The position numbers and the translations under genes were made by a program. 37,275 nt of DNA from an uncultured Bacteroidales bacterium (GTDB lineage: Bacteria > Bacteroidota > Bacteroidia > Bacteroidales > UBA932), in the NCBI GenBank assembly GCA_949297365.1, contig CASFSL010000043.1, positions 1 through 37,275 on the forward strand. The letters are read 5' to 3'. Positions 25,316 through 33,694 of the stretch are shown one piece after another. Position 1 is the stretch's first letter, and every line of letters starts with the position of its first letter. The notes under the pieces are model-generated. The model was not told the origin of the DNA. It was given only the letters and a program-made list of their open reading frames with translations, and did no database searches.

Positions 25316-26197
25316 TTATTTCTTTGCCAGTTTAAGTTCCCTGGCCTTGAAAGTGTTCTTCATCAACGAGATAATGGTCATGGGTCCCACTCCTCCTGGA
25401 ACCGGGGTTATGTAGGAGCATTTGGGAGCGACCGAGTCGAACTCCACGTCTCCCACGATACGGTAGCCTTTTGGGGTGTCAGCCGGAACGCGGGTGATAC
25501 CCACGTCTATCACCACCGCTCCATCCTTGACCATATCGCCTTTAAGGAACTCCGGCACACCGAGAGCCGCCACGATAATGTCCGCGTTACGGGTAAATGA
25601 AGCGATGTCCTTGGTGCGGCTGTGGCACATGGTAACGGTACAGTCTCCGGGATAGGCCTTGCGGGAAAGCAGATTGGCCACCGGACGGCCGACAATATTG
25701 CTCCTGCCAAGTATCACACAGTGCTTGCCGGAGGTCTCGATACCGTAGTGCTCCAGAAGCAGAAGGATACCGTAGGGGGTTGCCGGCAGGAATGCGTCCT
25801 CTCCGAGAGCCATGCGGCCCACATTCACAGGATGAAAACCGTCCACGTCCTTCATGGGAGACACTGCGTTGATGACCTTGTTCTCATCAATATGCTTCGG
25901 AAGAGGCAACTGGATGATGAAACCGTCCACATCATCGTCCCTGTTGAGCTTGTCAATCTCGTCCAGCAGTTCCTGCTCCGATATCGTATCGGGGAATGTC
26001 AGCAATGTTGATTTGAAGCCGACTTCAGCACAGGCCTTTTCCTTATTGGCCACATAAGTCTTGCTGGCTCCGTTGTCTCCTACGAGCACCGCCACCAGAT
26101 GGGGAGGTCTCTCCCCTGCCGCAACCATCTCATTGACCTTTGCGGCTATCTCTTTTTTCACGGCCGCAGCCGTTTCCTTACCATTTAACAATATCAT
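25316..26197 (-). CDS. folD: Bifunctional methylenetetrahydrofolate dehydrogenase/cyclohydrolase
   Basis: A 293-aa cytosolic enzyme interconverting 5,10-methylene- and 10-formyl-tetrahydrofolate. Visible are the substrate-site YVANKEKAC (catalytic Lys of YxxxK), [12 protein letters not shown], the NADP-binding [11 protein letters not shown], and [10 protein letters not shown] near the end. Length is normal. It lies between ffh (18 bp upstream) and the M81 peptidase gene. Confidence 0.97.
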   Translation of the reverse strand: MILLNGKETAAAVKKEIAAKVNEMVAAGERPPHLVAVLVGDNGASKTYVANKEKACAEVGFKSTLLTFPDTISEQELLDEIDKLNRDDDVDGFIIQLPLPKHIDENKVINAVSPMKDVDGFHPVNVGRMALGEDAFLPATPYGILLLLEHYGIETSGKHCVILGRSNIVGRPVANLLSRKAYPGDCTVTMCHSRTKDIASFTRNADIIVAALGVPEFLKGDMVKDGAVVIDVGITRVPADTPKGYRIVGDVEFDSVAPKCSYITPVPGGVGPMTIISLMKNTFKARELKLAKK

Positions 26198-26215
26198 AAT
26201 AGGTACAAATTTAAA

Positions 26216-27541
26216 TTATCTTCTCTTCATGTTCCTTACTGCATTCCGCATCCCTCCGGAAGCCACCGTCTTCATGATCTTGCGGGTACCCTCGAACTGC
26301 TTCAGCAGGCGGTTCACGTCGGCGATGGTGGTGCCGCTGCCGTCGGCGATCCTGCGCCTGCGGCTGCCGTTGATCACAGCCGGATTCTCCCTCTCGTACG
26401 GAGTCATGGACAGAATGATGGCCTCCACGCTCTTGAAAGAATTATTGTCTATGTCGATATCCTTTATTGCCTTGCCGACACCCGGTATCATGGACGCCAG
26501 GTCCTTGATGTTACCCATCTTCTTGATCTGCTGTATCTGCTGATAGAAATCCCAGAGATTGAACTGGTCCTTGGCCAGTTTCTTGGCCAGCTTGCGGGCC
26601 TCCTGCTCGTCGTACTGTTCCTGAGCCTTCTCCACCAGGGATACCACGTCACCCATACCGAGAATACGGTCAGCGATACGGCTGGGATGGAAGACATCCA
26701 GTGCCTCCATCTTCTCGCCGGAACTTATGAACTTTATCGGCTTGTTGACCACGGCCTTGACAGAGAGAGCGGCACCGCCTCTGGTGTCGCCGTCCATCTT
26801 GGTAAGCACCACTCCGTCAAAATCCAGACGGTCATTGAACGCCTTGGCTGTCTCCACGGCATCCTGGCCGGTCATGGCATCCACTACAAACAGGGTCTCG
26901 GTAGGCCTGACTGCCTCCTTTATGGCGGCTATCTCGTCCATCATCTCCTCATCCACAGCCAGACGGCCGGCGGTATCGATGATGACCAGCGAATAACCTT
27001 CCCTAACCGCATATGCTATGGCGTTCTTCGCAATCCTCACAGGATCCTTGACTCCATCCTCGGAATATACGGTCACATCTATCTGCTGCCCGAGCACCTT
27101 CAGCTGATCGATAGCCGCGGGCCTGTACACGTCACCGGCCACCAGCAATACCTTCAATCCCCTCTTGCTCTTGCAATTGAGAGCCAGCTTGCCGCAGAAT
27201 GTAGTCTTACCTGAACCCTGCAGGCCGGCCACCAGCACGATGCCCGGCTTGCCCTTTATATTGATGTCCGTCGCCGTACTGCCCATCAGGGCCACCAGTT
27301 CGTCATGGACTATCTTTACCATCATCTGATCCGGACGGACTGCAGTCAGCACGTTCTGACCTATCGCCTTGGCCTTGACATCGTTGCAGAAATCCTTGGC
27401 TATGCGGTAGCTCACATCCGCATCCAGCAGGGCACGGCGTACCTCCTTGAGAGTCTCCGCCACATTGATCTCCGTAATGCGTCCCTGTCCCTTTATTATC
27501 TTGAACGACCGTTCTAATTTTTCGGTTAAATTCTCAAACAT
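26216..27541 (-). CDS. ffh: Signal recognition particle GTPase Ffh
   Basis: SRP54 homologue that binds signal sequences of nascent membrane proteins and targets ribosomes to FtsY. The 441-aa product has the N domain, then G domain motifs AGLQGSGKTTFCGKLA (P-loop), DTAGRLAVDEEMM, TKMDGDTRGGAALS and a C-terminal M domain (ending GGMRNAVRNMKRR) with the SRP-RNA-binding RSRRRR-like GSRRRRIADGSG. It heads a minus-strand run with folD. The 4.5S RNA gene was not seen in the window. Confidence 0.97.
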   Translation of the reverse strand: MFENLTEKLERSFKIIKGQGRITEINVAETLKEVRRALLDADVSYRIAKDFCNDVKAKAIGQNVLTAVRPDQMMVKIVHDELVALMGSTATDINIKGKPGIVLVAGLQGSGKTTFCGKLALNCKSKRGLKVLLVAGDVYRPAAIDQLKVLGQQIDVTVYSEDGVKDPVRIAKNAIAYAVREGYSLVIIDTAGRLAVDEEMMDEIAAIKEAVRPTETLFVVDAMTGQDAVETAKAFNDRLDFDGVVLTKMDGDTRGGAALSVKAVVNKPIKFISSGEKMEALDVFHPSRIADRILGMGDVVSLVEKAQEQYDEQEARKLAKKLAKDQFNLWDFYQQIQQIKKMGNIKDLASMIPGVGKAIKDIDIDNNSFKSVEAIILSMTPYERENPAVINGSRRRRIADGSGTTIADVNRLLKQFEGTRKIMKTVASGGMRNAVRNMKRR

Positions 27542-27574
27542 ACCGTGCGAAATTGTCTTTTGTTAAATAATCCG

Positions 27575-27582
27575 CAAATTTA
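27575..27582 (-). promoter_or_regulatory. -7 promoter box for ffh
   Basis: Minus-strand TAAATTTG, a perfect TAnnTTTG, 33 bp before the ffh ATG. Confidence 0.5.
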
Positions 27583-27593
27583 TTAAAAAAAGG

Positions 27594-27610
27594 TTAGACC
27601 CTGCGTCTAA
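27594..27610. promoter_or_regulatory. 6-bp inverted repeat between divergent ffh and DHS-like promoters
   Basis: TTAGAC (27594-27599) and GTCTAA (27605-27610) are exact inverted repeats with a five-base spacer, placed between the two -7 boxes. It could be an operator, but a dyad this short may occur by chance. Confidence 0.35.
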
Positions 27611-27615
27611 TTTTC

Positions 27616-27623
27616 TAATTTTG
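27616..27623 (+). promoter_or_regulatory. -7 promoter box for DHS-like gene
   Basis: TAATTTTG fits TAnnTTTG, 25 bp before the ATG at 27649. A TTAG at 27594-27597 is a weak -33 candidate at 18 bp. Confidence 0.5.
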
Positions 27624-27648
27624 CAGCACGATTCAAAATTACAGAAAA

Positions 27649-28623
27649 ATGGAAAGAGGACCTATTTCAAAATTCATCACTCATCACTACCGCCATTTCA
27701 ACTCGGCTACTCTCGTGGACGCTGCAAAGGCCTATGACGACCTTATGAACAGAGGCGGAAAGATGATGCTGGCTATGGCGGGAGCCATGAGTACCGCCGA
27801 ACTCGGTATCTCTCTGGCAGAGATGATACGTCAGGGCAAATTCTCCATCGTATCCTGCTCCGCCAACAACCTCGAGGAGGACATCATGAATCTCGTTGCC
27901 CACTCCCACTACAAGAGAGTGCCCAACTACCGTGACCTCACTCCCGAGCAGGAACACGAGCTCCTCGAAAACCACATGAACCGCGTTACCGACACCTGCA
28001 TTCCCGAGGAAGAGGCGTTCAGAAGACTGGAGCACCACCTCGTGGAGGTATGGAACGACATGAAGGCCAAGGGCGAGAGACTCTTCCCCTGGGAAGTGAT
28101 CTACCGTCTGCTGCGCAGCGGAGTACTCGAGCAGTACTACGAGATCGACCCCAAGGACAGCTGGGTACTGGCCGCATGCGAGAAGAATATACCTATCGTG
28201 GTTCCCGCATGGGAGGATTGCACAACGGCGAACATCTACACCGCTCACTGCATCAAGGGCGAGTTCGACACCAATATGATCAAGAACGGTATCGAGACCA
28301 TGATCTACCTCACCGAATGGTACAGGGCCAACTCAGGCGGTGCCGGCGTAGGCTTCTTCCAGATCGGAGGCGGTACGGCCGGTGATTTCCCCATCTGCGT
28401 TGTGCCCATGATGGCTCAGGACCTTGAGTGGAAGGACGTGCCCCTGTGGTCGTACTTCTGCCAGATCTCCGACTCCACCACATCATACGGTTCTTACTCA
28501 GGTGCAGTGCCCAACGAGAAGATTACCTGGGGCAAGCTATCCAAGGACACTCCCCGCTTCATCGTAGAGTCAGACGCCACCATCGTGGCTCCGCTGATCT
28601 TCGCCTACGTCCTCGGCTGGTAG
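27649..28623 (+). CDS. Deoxyhypusine synthase-like protein (probable homospermidine-type polyamine enzyme)
   Basis: A 324-aa protein of the deoxyhypusine synthase superfamily, NAD-dependent enzymes that move the aminobutyl group of spermidine. Visible are an N-terminal half with MMLAMAGAMSTAELG and SANNLEEDI, then IPIVVPAWEDCTTAN, and a C-terminal NAD-site region with GGGTAGDFPI. The catalytic Lys is conserved at about 296 in ITWGKLS, equal to the WGK lysine of the eukaryotic enzyme. Bacteria lack eIF5A, so the known protein substrate is absent; bacterial homologues are thought to make homospermidine from spermidine or putrescine, and that is the preferred reading. Monocistronic, divergent from ffh, and followed by a large branched inverted repeat. 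Confidence 0.87.
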   Translation: MERGPISKFITHHYRHFNSATLVDAAKAYDDLMNRGGKMMLAMAGAMSTAELGISLAEMIRQGKFSIVSCSANNLEEDIMNLVAHSHYKRVPNYRDLTPEQEHELLENHMNRVTDTCIPEEEAFRRLEHHLVEVWNDMKAKGERLFPWEVIYRLLRSGVLEQYYEIDPKDSWVLAACEKNIPIVVPAWEDCTTANIYTAHCIKGEFDTNMIKNGIETMIYLTEWYRANSGGAGVGFFQIGGGTAGDFPICVVPMMAQDLEWKDVPLWSYFCQISDSTTSYGSYSGAVPNEKITWGKLSKDTPRFIVESDATIVAPLIFAYVLGW

Positions 28624-28635
28624 CAGCCCCTACTG

Positions 28636-28652
28636 GCGGACATTCAGTCCGC
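28636..28652 (+). other. Short hairpin after DHS-like stop codon
   Basis: GCGGAC (28636-28641) and GTCCGC (28647-28652) form a 6-bp stem with a five-base loop 12 bases after the TAG. It has no U-tract, so it may be part of the larger structure downstream rather than a stand-alone terminator. Confidence 0.5.
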
Positions 28653-28656
28653 GACG

Positions 28657-28757
28657 AGAAATAATAGGTCCCGGAAGACCAGGCCCTCCCACCGCTTCGC
28701 GGCGGGCCCCTCACTCTAGAGCCGAGGGCGGCTAGTCTTCCGGGATCTATTATTTCT
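28657..28757. repeat. 101-nt branched inverted repeat (23-bp outer stem, two inner hairpins)
   Basis: The outer arms at 28657-28679 and 28735-28757 match over 23 bp with a single G-T wobble. The 55 bases between them hold two more hairpins: a GC-rich one at about 28682-28708 (CCGC/GCGG core with TTC loop) and AGCCG/CGGCT with an AGGG loop at 28720-28733. Folded, this gives a Y-shaped three-way junction on either strand. It lies between convergent genes. It could be a bidirectional terminator, a miniature mobile or REP-type repeat, or an RNA element; there is no clear U-tract, and one copy is seen in the window. Confidence 0.85.
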
Positions 28758-28773
28758 TATTGTCCCAGCTCTG

Positions 28774-30234
28774 CTACAACGTGGCGGGCTGATGCTCGGG
28801 GCGGAGCAGATCGAGGACTGTCTTCACGGGATTGAAGGTGATGAGGGGCACCTCGACGAAGACGGTGTTCCAGTTGCTCATCGAGCCGTTCCAGAGACCT
28901 GGCAGTTCCTGGGCTTTCAGCGGACGGCCCTCGTAGCTCTTGCTGCTGATGAAGCCGGTCTCGGGATCCACGAAACGCTGCAGGTCGAATTTCCGGCCCA
29001 GATAGTCCGTCGTAGAGCAGACCACATCCACCGGATTGAAGTGGGTCGAGCCTTTGAGCATGGCCACAGTAGACGGATCATTCATATCCAACTGGGCACC
29101 TTCAAGAATCTGCAGGGAAGTGGAGCCGTCCGCATCATAGACGATATACGGGCCGCCTCCCGGCTCGCCCTCATTCTTGACCATACCGCAGACACGTATC
29201 GGCCTGTTGAGCTTGGCATGGAGATAGCGCGGGTAAATCTCGGCCGGCACCTCAGGCAGCACCACACAGAACTCCTTTTCCAGAAATACCCTTATCTCAT
29301 CGAGCAAAGCCGGATTGTCCTTACGCTCCTGCATCATCACATCCAGATCGATAAGATAGTCCCATATCTTCTGACGCACCTCCAGCAGCTTGCCGGCCAG
29401 TATCTTCTTCCAGCGCACCGTATCGTCCAGCAGCCTCTGGTGAACTACGTTGTCGATATTCTTCAGGAAGATGATGTCACCGTCCACAGCCGCGAGATTG
29501 CGCAGCAGGGCCCCGTGCCCGCCGGGGCGGTAAAGCGGCTGTCCGTCAGCCTTGAGAAAAGGAGTATTGTCCTCATTGACCGCGATGATATCTGTAGACG
29601 GATCCTGCACGCTGAACGAGATGTCGTACCTGCATCCGAATCGCTCCTCATATTTCGCGACTGTCTCCCTGAGTATCTTCTCGAAACCGGCCTGATGCGC
29701 CGGAGACACCGTGAAATGAACATGCACCACTCCATCTGCGCTGCGGGCATACAGCGCACCCTCCACGAGATGCTCCTCGAATGCCGTGCGCACCTCACCG
29801 TCGTAACGGTGAAAGAGCACCTGACCCTTAGGACGGTTGCCGTAATCCAGCCCGGGCTTACCTGATGCCGACAGCCCCTGCCCTATCACATGGTCGATGA
29901 CCTGAAAGTCTGAAAGGCCGGCGAAATCCTCCGGGGAATAAAAGGCGAACCTGCCGATACTGTCCACGAACTTACGGGCCTTCGAGCCTTCCTCCAAGGT
30001 CTTGCCTGCAAGCAAGGCATCCCTGCCCTCGAACAGGTCCTTGAACATCCTCGACGCGGCCCCTGAGGCCGGCACGAACTTCACCACCTTGCCATTGAAA
30101 CTGTCATACCGCTCAACAGCCTCATGCTGAGCTGCTTCATCCATCACGGCAATCCCCCTCTCAGGAGTCGCCGCGGCCACTAACTTCAAAAACGGAAATC
30201 CTTTCCGGTAATTCTCGATAAACCTATCTTCCAT
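28774..30234 (-). CDS. DUF4301 family protein (nucleotidyltransferase-like)
   Basis: A 486-aa soluble protein of the Bacteroidota-centred DUF4301 family. The start at 30234 (MEDRFIENYRKGFPFLKL) fits a promoter just upstream; the frame runs 22 codons further without support. The motif VPASGAASRMFKDL recalls the nucleotide-binding loop of sugar-nucleotide pyrophosphorylases, and LLRNLAAVDGDIIFLKNIDNVV recalls their metal and substrate region, so a GT-A/UDP-sugar-pyrophosphorylase-like fold is plausible. No activity is established. It follows the recF/DUF721 pair but has its own promoter, and its 3' end faces the branched repeat. Confidence 0.85.
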   Translation of the reverse strand: MEDRFIENYRKGFPFLKLVAAATPERGIAVMDEAAQHEAVERYDSFNGKVVKFVPASGAASRMFKDLFEGRDALLAGKTLEEGSKARKFVDSIGRFAFYSPEDFAGLSDFQVIDHVIGQGLSASGKPGLDYGNRPKGQVLFHRYDGEVRTAFEEHLVEGALYARSADGVVHVHFTVSPAHQAGFEKILRETVAKYEERFGCRYDISFSVQDPSTDIIAVNEDNTPFLKADGQPLYRPGGHGALLRNLAAVDGDIIFLKNIDNVVHQRLLDDTVRWKKILAGKLLEVRQKIWDYLIDLDVMMQERKDNPALLDEIRVFLEKEFCVVLPEVPAEIYPRYLHAKLNRPIRVCGMVKNEGEPGGGPYIVYDADGSTSLQILEGAQLDMNDPSTVAMLKGSTHFNPVDVVCSTTDYLGRKFDLQRFVDPETGFISSKSYEGRPLKAQELPGLWNGSMSNWNTVFVEVPLITFNPVKTVLDLLRPEHQPATL

Positions 30235-30251
30235 AACTTTGATTTTATCCC

Positions 30252-30282
30252 CAAAGCTACGAAATTTTCTCCAGACTTCAAC
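30252..30282 (-). promoter_or_regulatory. Promoter of DUF4301 gene
   Basis: On the minus strand GTTG (30282-30279), 19 bp, then TAGCTTTG (30259-30252): a full TAnnTTTG box with a near-consensus -33. It lies 18 bp before the ATG and supports that start. Confidence 0.6.
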
Positions 30283-30334
30283 CAATTTCCACTGCCGCAC
30301 TCAGTCCTCATCACAGATTTACGGACAGGGATGT

Positions 30335-30625
30335 CTAGCGGAGGACTATCTGGCGGACGAGGGGGGAGCCGAGATGGGCGTTGATGTCGGATTTCAGGCC
30401 CTCCAGGTTAAAATACAGCTGGTTGCGGATGATGGAGGAAGTAATGGTGCAGTAGAGCACACCCTGTTTGAAACAGGCGTAGGCGGTCGCTGCGGCGGCA
30501 CGGGGGCCGACTGCGGCACGCCAGGCCCCGCAGACATCCAGGGACACGAAACCGTCCCGGATGCGGACCTCGTCAATATACTGGTTCAGCAATTCTCCGA
30601 GCCTGACTGCACCTGTCCTCTGCAT
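30335..30625 (-). CDS. DUF721/DciA-like protein
   Basis: A 96-aa protein with the DUF721 pattern: LLNQYIDEVRI, Trp-Arg-Ala-Ala-Val-Gly in the middle, GVLYCTITSSIIRNQLYF and LNxxLG-like INAHLGSPLVRQIVLR. DUF721 includes DciA, the replicative helicase operator of many bacteria lacking DnaC/DnaI. The first 40 bp overlap the end of recF in another frame, which supports coupled expression and a DNA-replication role. Being short, it may have only the core domain. Confidence 0.8.
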   Translation of the reverse strand: MQRTGAVRLGELLNQYIDEVRIRDGFVSLDVCGAWRAAVGPRAAAATAYACFKQGVLYCTITSSIIRNQLYFNLEGLKSDINAHLGSPLVRQIVLR

Positions 30626-31692
30626 ACTCTGAAATATTTACATTGATCCGTAATGCCGCCTACGATATCCCGCAGACGGGCCTCGTCTGTGTCCGTTATG
30701 AATATCTGGCCGAAGTCTCCCTCCACCACCATCCTGATCAGGGACGCCACACGTCCTGCATCCAGTTTGTCGAAAAGATCATCGAACAGCAGTATCGGCT
30801 GCAGTCCGCTGACCTGTCTCATGACCGAGTACTGCGCCATCTTCAAGGCCAGCAGGAACGACTTCTGCTGTCCCTGCGAGGAGCATCTGCGGACAGGGTA
30901 TCCGTCCATGAACAGCTCCAGGTCATCCCGCTGGACTCCGGCCGTGGTGTACCCCATGACCTTGTCTTTCTGAAGGCAGACCGCAAACACCCCGGCCGCA
31001 CCGTCAGCACCGGAGAGGTCTGAGCGGTAGCGTATCTCCACCGCCTCCTTGCCGTCGGATATGAGACTGTAGAAAGAGGCCGCACGCTCATTGAGCATCT
31101 CCGAGGTCCTGTTTCTAGCCCGGTATATGTACTCAGACAGGCCGTACATGCGCTCCGAGACCGTATCCAGCAGGATGTCCGGGACATTGTCCTGTTTCAG
31201 AAGCGAGTTGCGCTGCCTGAGCAGACGGTTGTACGAGACCACCGCCCGCAGATACTCCTGGTCCATCTGGGAGATCATCATATTCAGGAACCGGCGTCTT
31301 TCCTCTCCGGAGTCATGTATCAGAGCTACGTCAGAGGGCGCGGTCATCACCACCGGAATCTTCCCGATATGTTCGGATATCCGCTTGTATGCCTTGCCGT
31401 TGCGGCGGACAGTCTTGGTCCCGTCATTTTTCACGGCGACCGCTATGTCCTCCGCCCCGCTGTCCGTCACATAATCGCCGTGGAGGACGGTCTCCGTCTC
31501 GCCGTAGGTAAAAGTGTACCTGTCCGACGTCGAGAGGAAACTCTTGGTCATGGACAGATAATAGACGGCATCCAGGAAATTGGTCTTTCCCTCCCCGTTG
31601 TCACCGCATATACAGTTGATTTTGGGAGAGAATGTGATATCGGCCCCGGTAATATTCTTGAAATTGCTGACGATTATTCTGCTCAGATACAT
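30586..31692 (-). CDS. recF: DNA replication and repair protein RecF
   Basis: SMC-like ATPase that with RecO and RecR loads RecA at gaps. The 368-aa product has the P-loop CGDNGEGKTNFLDAVYYLS near the N-terminus, an ABC signature RRCSSQGQQKSFLLALKMAQ and Walker B LLFDDLFDKLDAGR near the end, as in RecF. It is not next to dnaA-dnaN here; instead it overlaps the DUF721 gene, an order common in Bacteroidota. Confidence 0.96.
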   Translation of the reverse strand: MYLSRIIVSNFKNITGADITFSPKINCICGDNGEGKTNFLDAVYYLSMTKSFLSTSDRYTFTYGETETVLHGDYVTDSGAEDIAVAVKNDGTKTVRRNGKAYKRISEHIGKIPVVMTAPSDVALIHDSGEERRRFLNMMISQMDQEYLRAVVSYNRLLRQRNSLLKQDNVPDILLDTVSERMYGLSEYIYRARNRTSEMLNERAASFYSLISDGKEAVEIRYRSDLSGADGAAGVFAVCLQKDKVMGYTTAGVQRDDLELFMDGYPVRRCSSQGQQKSFLLALKMAQYSVMRQVSGLQPILLFDDLFDKLDAGRVASLIRMVVEGDFGQIFITDTDEARLRDIVGGITDQCKYFRVCRGQVQSGSENC

Positions 31693-31712
31693 CGCGGAGT
31701 ATTTATAATGAG

Positions 31713-31720
31713 CAAAGATA
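31713..31720 (-). promoter_or_regulatory. -7 promoter box for recF
   Basis: Minus-strand TATCTTTG matches TAnnTTTG, 21 bp before the ATG. No clear -33. Confidence 0.5.
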
Positions 31721-31742
31721 GGCGAAATCTTGTAATTTTATC

Positions 31743-31772
31743 TTTGCGATTAGACAATTTGTTGTATTTTTG
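31743..31772 (+). promoter_or_regulatory. Promoter of TPR-yebC-methylmalonyl-CoA operon
   Basis: TTTG (31743-31746), 18 bp, TATTTTTG (31765-31772), giving a leader of about 30 nt. It is the only convincing promoter before the long plus-strand run that continues past the window. Confidence 0.65.
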
Positions 31773-31807
31773 CATCCATTACGAAAATTATAAATTTTAA
31801 TATCCAA

Positions 31808-32488
31808 ATGGCAAAGAACATCAATAATCCCAATCAGGAGAAAAACGAGAAAGTCGGCGAAGCCGTATCACAGACAGAGGAATTTTTCAAGAAAAACGGC
31901 AGGAAGTTATCCTATACAGGAGTAGCTCTTATACTCGTAGCCGCGATTATTGTCCTTGTTATCCAGTTCTATTCCAAGCCGATGAAGGCAGAGGCCGTGA
32001 GCCAGACATTCACAGCCGAGCAGTATTTCAGGGCAGAGGACTACGACAAGGCGCTCAACGGTGACGGAAACGCCCTCGGATTCGCCCAGATTATCGATGA
32101 ATACGGTGCCAAGGCCGGCAAGGCAGTGTATCTCTATGCCGGCATATGCGAGCTCCAGCTCGGCAATGCCCAGGAGGCCATCAGCTATCTCGGCAAGTAC
32201 AGGACCAAGGAGCCTGTCATGAAGGGACGCGCACTGGCCTGCACAGGAGATGCCTACTCCATGCTCGAGGACTATGAGACAGCTCTCAGCTACTATCTTC
32301 AGGCTGCAGAGACCGAGGACAATATCTTCGCCGCCTCATACCTGCTCAAGGCCGGTATCATCTGCGAGGAGCTGGGACGCAATGACGAGGCTCTCGCCCA
32401 CTACCGTGTCATCAAGGACAAATATCCGCAGTCCTATGAGGGATATGAGATCGACAAGTACATTTCACGCATAGAAGTTAAGAAGTAA
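31808..32488 (+). CDS. Membrane-anchored tetratricopeptide repeat protein
   Basis: A 226-aa protein with a charged cytoplasmic N-terminus, one membrane helix (about 38-57, GVALILVAAIIVLVIQF) and a periplasmic-facing TPR region from about residue 70: GKAVYLYAGICELQLGNAQEAISYLGKY, then ALACTGDAYSMLEDYETALSYYLQA and LLKAGIICEELGRNDEALAHYRVI. The layout recalls YfgM-like ancillary proteins of the Sec translocon, but the role in Bacteroidota is not established. It begins the operon; yebC starts 8 bp downstream. Confidence 0.82.
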   Translation: MAKNINNPNQEKNEKVGEAVSQTEEFFKKNGRKLSYTGVALILVAAIIVLVIQFYSKPMKAEAVSQTFTAEQYFRAEDYDKALNGDGNALGFAQIIDEYGAKAGKAVYLYAGICELQLGNAQEAISYLGKYRTKEPVMKGRALACTGDAYSMLEDYETALSYYLQAAETEDNIFAASYLLKAGIICEELGRNDEALAHYRVIKDKYPQSYEGYEIDKYISRIEVKK

Positions 32489-32496
32489 AGAACCGT

Positions 32497-33231
32497 ATGG
32501 GAAGAGCTTTTGAATTCAGAAAGGAACGCAAGTTCAAACGCTGGGGCAACATGGCCCGCGTCTTCACACGTATTGGAAAGGAAATCACGATAGCTGCCAA
32601 GGCCGGTGGTCCCGACCCCGACAACAACCCCCGTCTGAGGACCCTCATTCAGACCGCCCGCAGCGAGAACATGCCCAAGGAGAACATCGAGAGGGCCATC
32701 AAGAGAGCCGTCGAGAAGGATCAGGGAGACTATGAAGAGATAGTATACGAGGGCTTCGGTCCCCACGGTATAGCATTCCTGATAGAGACAGCCACCGACA
32801 ACAACATGAGGACTGTGGCCAACATCCGCAGCTATTTCACGAAAGTCGGAGGCAGCCTCGGCACCCAAGGCTGCGTAAGCTTCATGTTCGACCACAAGTG
32901 CGTCTTCAAGGTTAAGAAGGACGGTCCCGTGGACATGGACGAACTGGAGCTGGAACTCATAGACTACGGTGTAGACGATGTCTACAAGGACGACGAGGAA
33001 GACCTTATTTATATATACGGGGAGTTCGAGTCTTTCGGCAATATCCAGAAATATCTTGAGGACAACGGCTTCACAATCGTATCCGGAGGTTTTGAGAGGA
33101 TTCCGAACGTTCCTCTGAAACAGCTCTCTCAGGAAGAAAAAGAGGGCATCCTGAAGCTCATCGACAAGCTGGAGAACGACGACGACGTCCAGAACGTATA
33201 TCACACGATGGCAATGTCTGACGAACAATAA
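32497..33231 (+). CDS. YebC/TACO1 family protein
   Basis: A 244-aa member of the YebC/PmpR/TACO1 family, described either as transcription regulators or as translation factors that relieve ribosome stalling. Signature stretches: RKWGNMARVFTR-type start (here FKRWGNMARVFTRIGKEI), NPRLRTLIQTARSENMPKENIERAIKRA and YEGFGPHGIAFLIE. Its place between the TPR gene and the epimerase gene (19 bp gap) suggests cotranscription, but not necessarily a regulatory tie to the decarboxylase. Confidence 0.92.
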   Translation: MGRAFEFRKERKFKRWGNMARVFTRIGKEITIAAKAGGPDPDNNPRLRTLIQTARSENMPKENIERAIKRAVEKDQGDYEEIVYEGFGPHGIAFLIETATDNNMRTVANIRSYFTKVGGSLGTQGCVSFMFDHKCVFKVKKDGPVDMDELELELIDYGVDDVYKDDEEDLIYIYGEFESFGNIQKYLEDNGFTIVSGGFERIPNVPLKQLSQEEKEGILKLIDKLENDDDVQNVYHTMAMSDEQ

Positions 33232-33250
33232 CATTTTAATACATAATATT

Positions 33251-33667
33251 ATGGAACTGTCACATATCGAACATCTTGGAATCGCCGTCAAGTCCCTTGA
33301 CGAGGCCATTCCCTACTACGAGAACATGTTGGGCCTGAAATGCTACTCTATCGAGGAAGTGCCCGACCAGAAAGTAAGAACAGCTTTCTTCAAGATCGGA
33401 CAGACCAAGCTCGAGCTGCTCGAGAGCACATCTCCCGACGGCACCATCGCCGGCTTCATCGAGAAGAGAGGCGAAGGCATACATCACCTGGCTTTCAGCG
33501 TTAAGGACGGCGTTCAGAACGCACTCAACGAGATGGAGGCCAAGGGCGTAAGACTGATTGACAAGGCTCCCCGCAAAGGTGCGGAGGGACTCAATATCGC
33601 ATTTCTCCATCCCAAGTCCACTCACGGAGTGCTCACAGAGCTGTGCGAGGACCCCAACAACAAGTAA
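33251..33667 (+). CDS. mce: Methylmalonyl-CoA epimerase (VOC family)
   Basis: A 138-aa vicinal-oxygen-chelate protein interconverting (R)- and (S)-methylmalonyl-CoA. It has the family start IEHLGIAVKSLDEAIPYYENMLGL (metal His), a central TKLELLESTSPDGTIAGFIEKRGEGIHHLAF with metal-site Glu and His, and a C-terminal LHPKSTHGVLTELCE with the last Glu. It stands 27 bp before the decarboxylase alpha gene, matching its role in supplying the (S) isomer to it. The mutase is not in the window. Confidence 0.93.
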   Translation: MELSHIEHLGIAVKSLDEAIPYYENMLGLKCYSIEEVPDQKVRTAFFKIGQTKLELLESTSPDGTIAGFIEKRGEGIHHLAFSVKDGVQNALNEMEAKGVRLIDKAPRKGAEGLNIAFLHPKSTHGVLTELCEDPNNK

Positions 33668-33694
33668 ACAAAACACTAATTAATAGATTAAGTT

